Below, piece by piece: positions 62,162 through 64,000 of a DNA stretch of 64,000 nucleotides; position 1 is the stretch's first letter; every line of letters starts with the position of its first letter. The notes beneath the pieces are model-generated. The model saw nothing but the letters and a program-made list of their open reading frames with translations, made no database searches and was not told the origin of the DNA. The translations under genes and the position numbers were made by a program. Source of the stretch: Legionella beliardensis (GTDB taxonomy: Bacteria > Pseudomonadota > Gammaproteobacteria > Legionellales > Legionellaceae); the NCBI RefSeq assembly GCF_900452395.1, contig NZ_UGNV01000001.1:1947501-2011500 (forward strand), written 5' to 3'.

Positions 62162-63229
62162 TTGAAAATTATTTTTTTAGCTTTTTTACTATATAAAGCT
62201 ACGCTGATGAGCGCTGAAAAAATTTTATTAGCAGAATGTCCAATTAGCCAGGTAAATACTAGCTTTCTTCAATTATATAACGATCAAAAAGACCGCCCTA
62301 GTGCGGTATGGGAATCCTTATTTAAAGAAGCGCATAACTTAGGCATAAACCATATTATTATTCAATGGAGTTCATACGACGAATCAGCTTTTTATCCTGT
62401 TATTAATCAGCCTTTTAATTCACTTTTATTTACTGTTATAAAAGCTGCTCAGAAAGAACACTTAACTATAACTATGGGTTTAAATTACAATCGGCAATTT
62501 TGGCAAGCCCTTTCAGGAAGTGATGCAGAACTAAATGCCTACCTAGAACAGCATTATCAACAGCAGCAAACCACAATGCCTTACCTTATGAATCTAATTA
62601 ACACAGCAGATCCAGAAGGTAATACTGTTGCAGGTTGGTATATTGCTGAAGAAATTGATGACTTAAATTGGCAAAATGATAAACGTCGTAATCTCTTAAA
62701 AAATTATTTAAGTCAACTTACGCAATTACTTAAAAGCCAAAGACCCAATTGGCCTATCAGCCTATCTACCTATGCTACAGGTCAAGTAGACCCTAAGCAG
62801 GTAGCCGCTTTATATAAATTCCTTTTTACTAATACAACAATCGATAACTTCTTATTTCAAGATAGTATTGGCACTCAAAACTTAACGTTAAGTACACTAG
62901 AAGACTACTTAAAAATAATTACTGCGGCTCACGAAGGAAGTGATAAGCAATTTGCGGTTATTGTAGAATTATTTATAGAAGACAGTAAGCAAAATGTGTT
63001 TCTAAGTGCCCCACCTGACTTAGTTCTTCCCCAATTAAAAATAGCTAACAAATACAGCACAACTAATCCTGTCGTCTTTTCTTTTTTCCCCTATGTGCTA
63101 CCTAGCGAAACTATGGATAATGCTGCTCTTTATAACTTTTGGCGCCAAGAAACCCAGCGCTGCAAATCCTTATGGCATTTTATTTTTGCTAAAGTAAAAT
63201 CTTTGCCTTTTTTCATTAATCAAGATTAA
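62162..63229 (+). CDS. Secreted DUF4434-like TIM-barrel protein
   Basis: A 355-codon frame starting with TTG at 62162; it encodes MKIIFLAFLLYKATLMSA, a signal peptide. The rest follows the DUF4434 (glycoside-hydrolase-like) pattern: GINHIIIQWSSYDESAFYPV, TITMGLNYNRQFW, VAGWYIAEEIDDLNW with a Glu pair, and WPISLSTYATG. Members are predicted sugar hydrolases. No substrate is known. It lies directly after the palindromic region and could be controlled by it. Confidence 0.75.
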   Translation: MKIIFLAFLLYKATLMSAEKILLAECPISQVNTSFLQLYNDQKDRPSAVWESLFKEAHNLGINHIIIQWSSYDESAFYPVINQPFNSLLFTVIKAAQKEHLTITMGLNYNRQFWQALSGSDAELNAYLEQHYQQQQTTMPYLMNLINTADPEGNTVAGWYIAEEIDDLNWQNDKRRNLLKNYLSQLTQLLKSQRPNWPISLSTYATGQVDPKQVAALYKFLFTNTTIDNFLFQDSIGTQNLTLSTLEDYLKIITAAHEGSDKQFAVIVELFIEDSKQNVFLSAPPDLVLPQLKIANKYSTTNPVVFSFFPYVLPSETMDNAALYNFWRQETQRCKSLWHFIFAKVKSLPFFINQD

Positions 63230-63332
63230 AATATTTTATTAGAGCCAAACCCTGTTAAGCTAAATAAAATAACCCCTAAGGAATGAAATCAGGCGATTAA
63301 CTGAGTGGTCTTAAGATTACTATTAAATGATT

Positions 63333-63767
63333 TTATTGTATGTAATTTTGAAAGGTTTCTCTAGAAAAAGCCTCTAATATAAAACCGGCATCGTTTTTAT
63401 TAGCAGCTGCGAGATTTATATTTGATTGCATATAATTGACTAATTGCTGCTTAATATCACTGTCATCATCAATAATTGTTAAACCCATATTCCACCGCCA
63501 AAAAGTTCGGGAAGCGATGGGCTCTTTAGTTAGAAGAACAATATTCTCGTGGCGATCATCTTCTTCAATTTTTTGATAAATAAGTTCTATTGAAGAAAGT
63601 TTTCCTTCTAAAACCTGAAAAAATCGTTGCTCAGAATAGATTAATAGACCACTTAATTGGTAAATGAAATTTTTAAAACGTGCAAGCTTAGCTAATTCGG
63701 TTAATTCGCATGCATCTAATGGTTTTTTAGCTTCGCTTTTGTAAATAAGATGATATAAATCTGACAT
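63333..63767 (-). CDS. Short BLUF blue-light sensor protein, second copy
   Basis: A 144-residue BLUF-only protein. DLYHLIYKSEA includes the conserved Tyr. ARFKNFIYQLSGLLIY retains the Asn but has LSG in place of ITG. RFFQVLEGKL holds the essential Gln, and DDRHENIVLL and FWRWNMGLTI hold the usual Trp and Met. It should bind FAD and sense blue light. It differs from the copy at 37951 throughout, so the duplication is old. Confidence 0.9.
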   Translation of the reverse strand: MSDLYHLIYKSEAKKPLDACELTELAKLARFKNFIYQLSGLLIYSEQRFFQVLEGKLSSIELIYQKIEEDDRHENIVLLTKEPIASRTFWRWNMGLTIIDDDSDIKQQLVNYMQSNINLAAANKNDAGFILEAFSRETFQNYIQ

Positions 63768-64000
63768 TAAATTTAAATTACTGCTTAAAATTTGACAGGT
63801 GATAGACTATCATTTTAATTCATTATTTAATAGCTTTACTTATAAATAATTTTACCTAAAGAGACCCTCTTGCTCATCATGCAATTCATAGATAAGATTT
63901 AAAACCCGAATCCCTATTTCACCTTAACTGGCTAAATTAAGACTATCTTCAGATTATAAGGAAATAAAAGAAATTGTCTTTTCTCTTTAAAATTTTATCG
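63768..64000. other. Right edge, no gene seen
   Basis: 233 bp upstream of the second BLUF gene, AT-rich. I see no ORF, repeat or terminator that I can support. Confidence 0.35.

Noticed and set aside
1..64000. tRNA or rRNA genes
   Set aside because: No cloverleaf-like or rRNA-like sequence was recognised on reading; a tRNAscan/Rfam run would settle it.

Overview
The window looks like chromosomal DNA of a Legionella species or a close relative in the Legionellales. The base composition is AT-rich. It encodes a Legionella-type major outer membrane protein, a secreted GH5 cellulase, a LuxR/BLUF/TspO sensory set, and many effector-like proteins with eukaryote-like domains: protein kinases, a Fic enzyme, a YopT-like cysteine protease, LRR_5 proteins, a helical-repeat/Smr-like protein and coiled-coil proteins. 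No Dot/Icm structural genes, rRNA, tRNA or CRISPR array were seen, so the effector assignments are inference from architecture.

About 1-16.2 kb is an accessory, decaying zone. At least five degenerate IS6-family copies, an IS3-type fragment and several isolated IS6-like ends lie between effector-like ORFs: an unknown Ser/Asn-rich protein, a divergent kinase, two LRR proteins, a protein with two HTH-like segments and a coiled-coil protein. Broken host genes lie beside IS ends: two damaged toxin-antitoxin loci, a sensor-kinase-like N-terminus, a hemolysin-III C-terminus and two unknown fragments. A cold-shock gene is intact.

About 16.7-20.5 kb holds a 589-residue protein made of 40-residue tandem repeats ending in an Smr-like domain, then two P-loop kinases and yacG. 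About 20.5-31.6 kb holds the outer membrane protein, a 720-residue protein with an internal duplication, a small secreted protein whose end is read out of frame through the tail of a lost hydrolase gene, a GH5 cellulase, a LuxR regulator, a third LRR protein, a broken choloylglycine-hydrolase-like gene and an AmpG-like transporter. A region of about 240 bp is duplicated at 20.5 and 24.9 kb.

About 32-46 kb mixes housekeeping genes (glycosyltransferase; DUF4130-UdgX glycosylase with its radical-SAM partner; BLUF; TspO; CocE-type hydrolase) with effector-like genes (Ser/Thr kinase, duplicated-domain protein, Fic protein). About 46-64 kb carries a secreted adenosine-deaminase-like protein lacking key residues, an inverse autotransporter, a 1003-residue protein with a possible permuted papain-like domain, an NCS2 permease, a KefB-type antiporter, a YopT-like protease whose C-terminus matches the 36 kb kinase, a strong nested inverted repeat near 62 kb, a DUF4434 secreted protein and a second BLUF protein.

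The most interesting items are the helical-repeat/Smr protein, the C-terminal module shared by a kinase and a protease, the hexanucleotide run at a toxin-antitoxin junction, the nested palindrome at 61.95-62.04 kb and the out-of-frame reuse of a dead gene's tail. All functions are read from sequence by eye; no database search was run.
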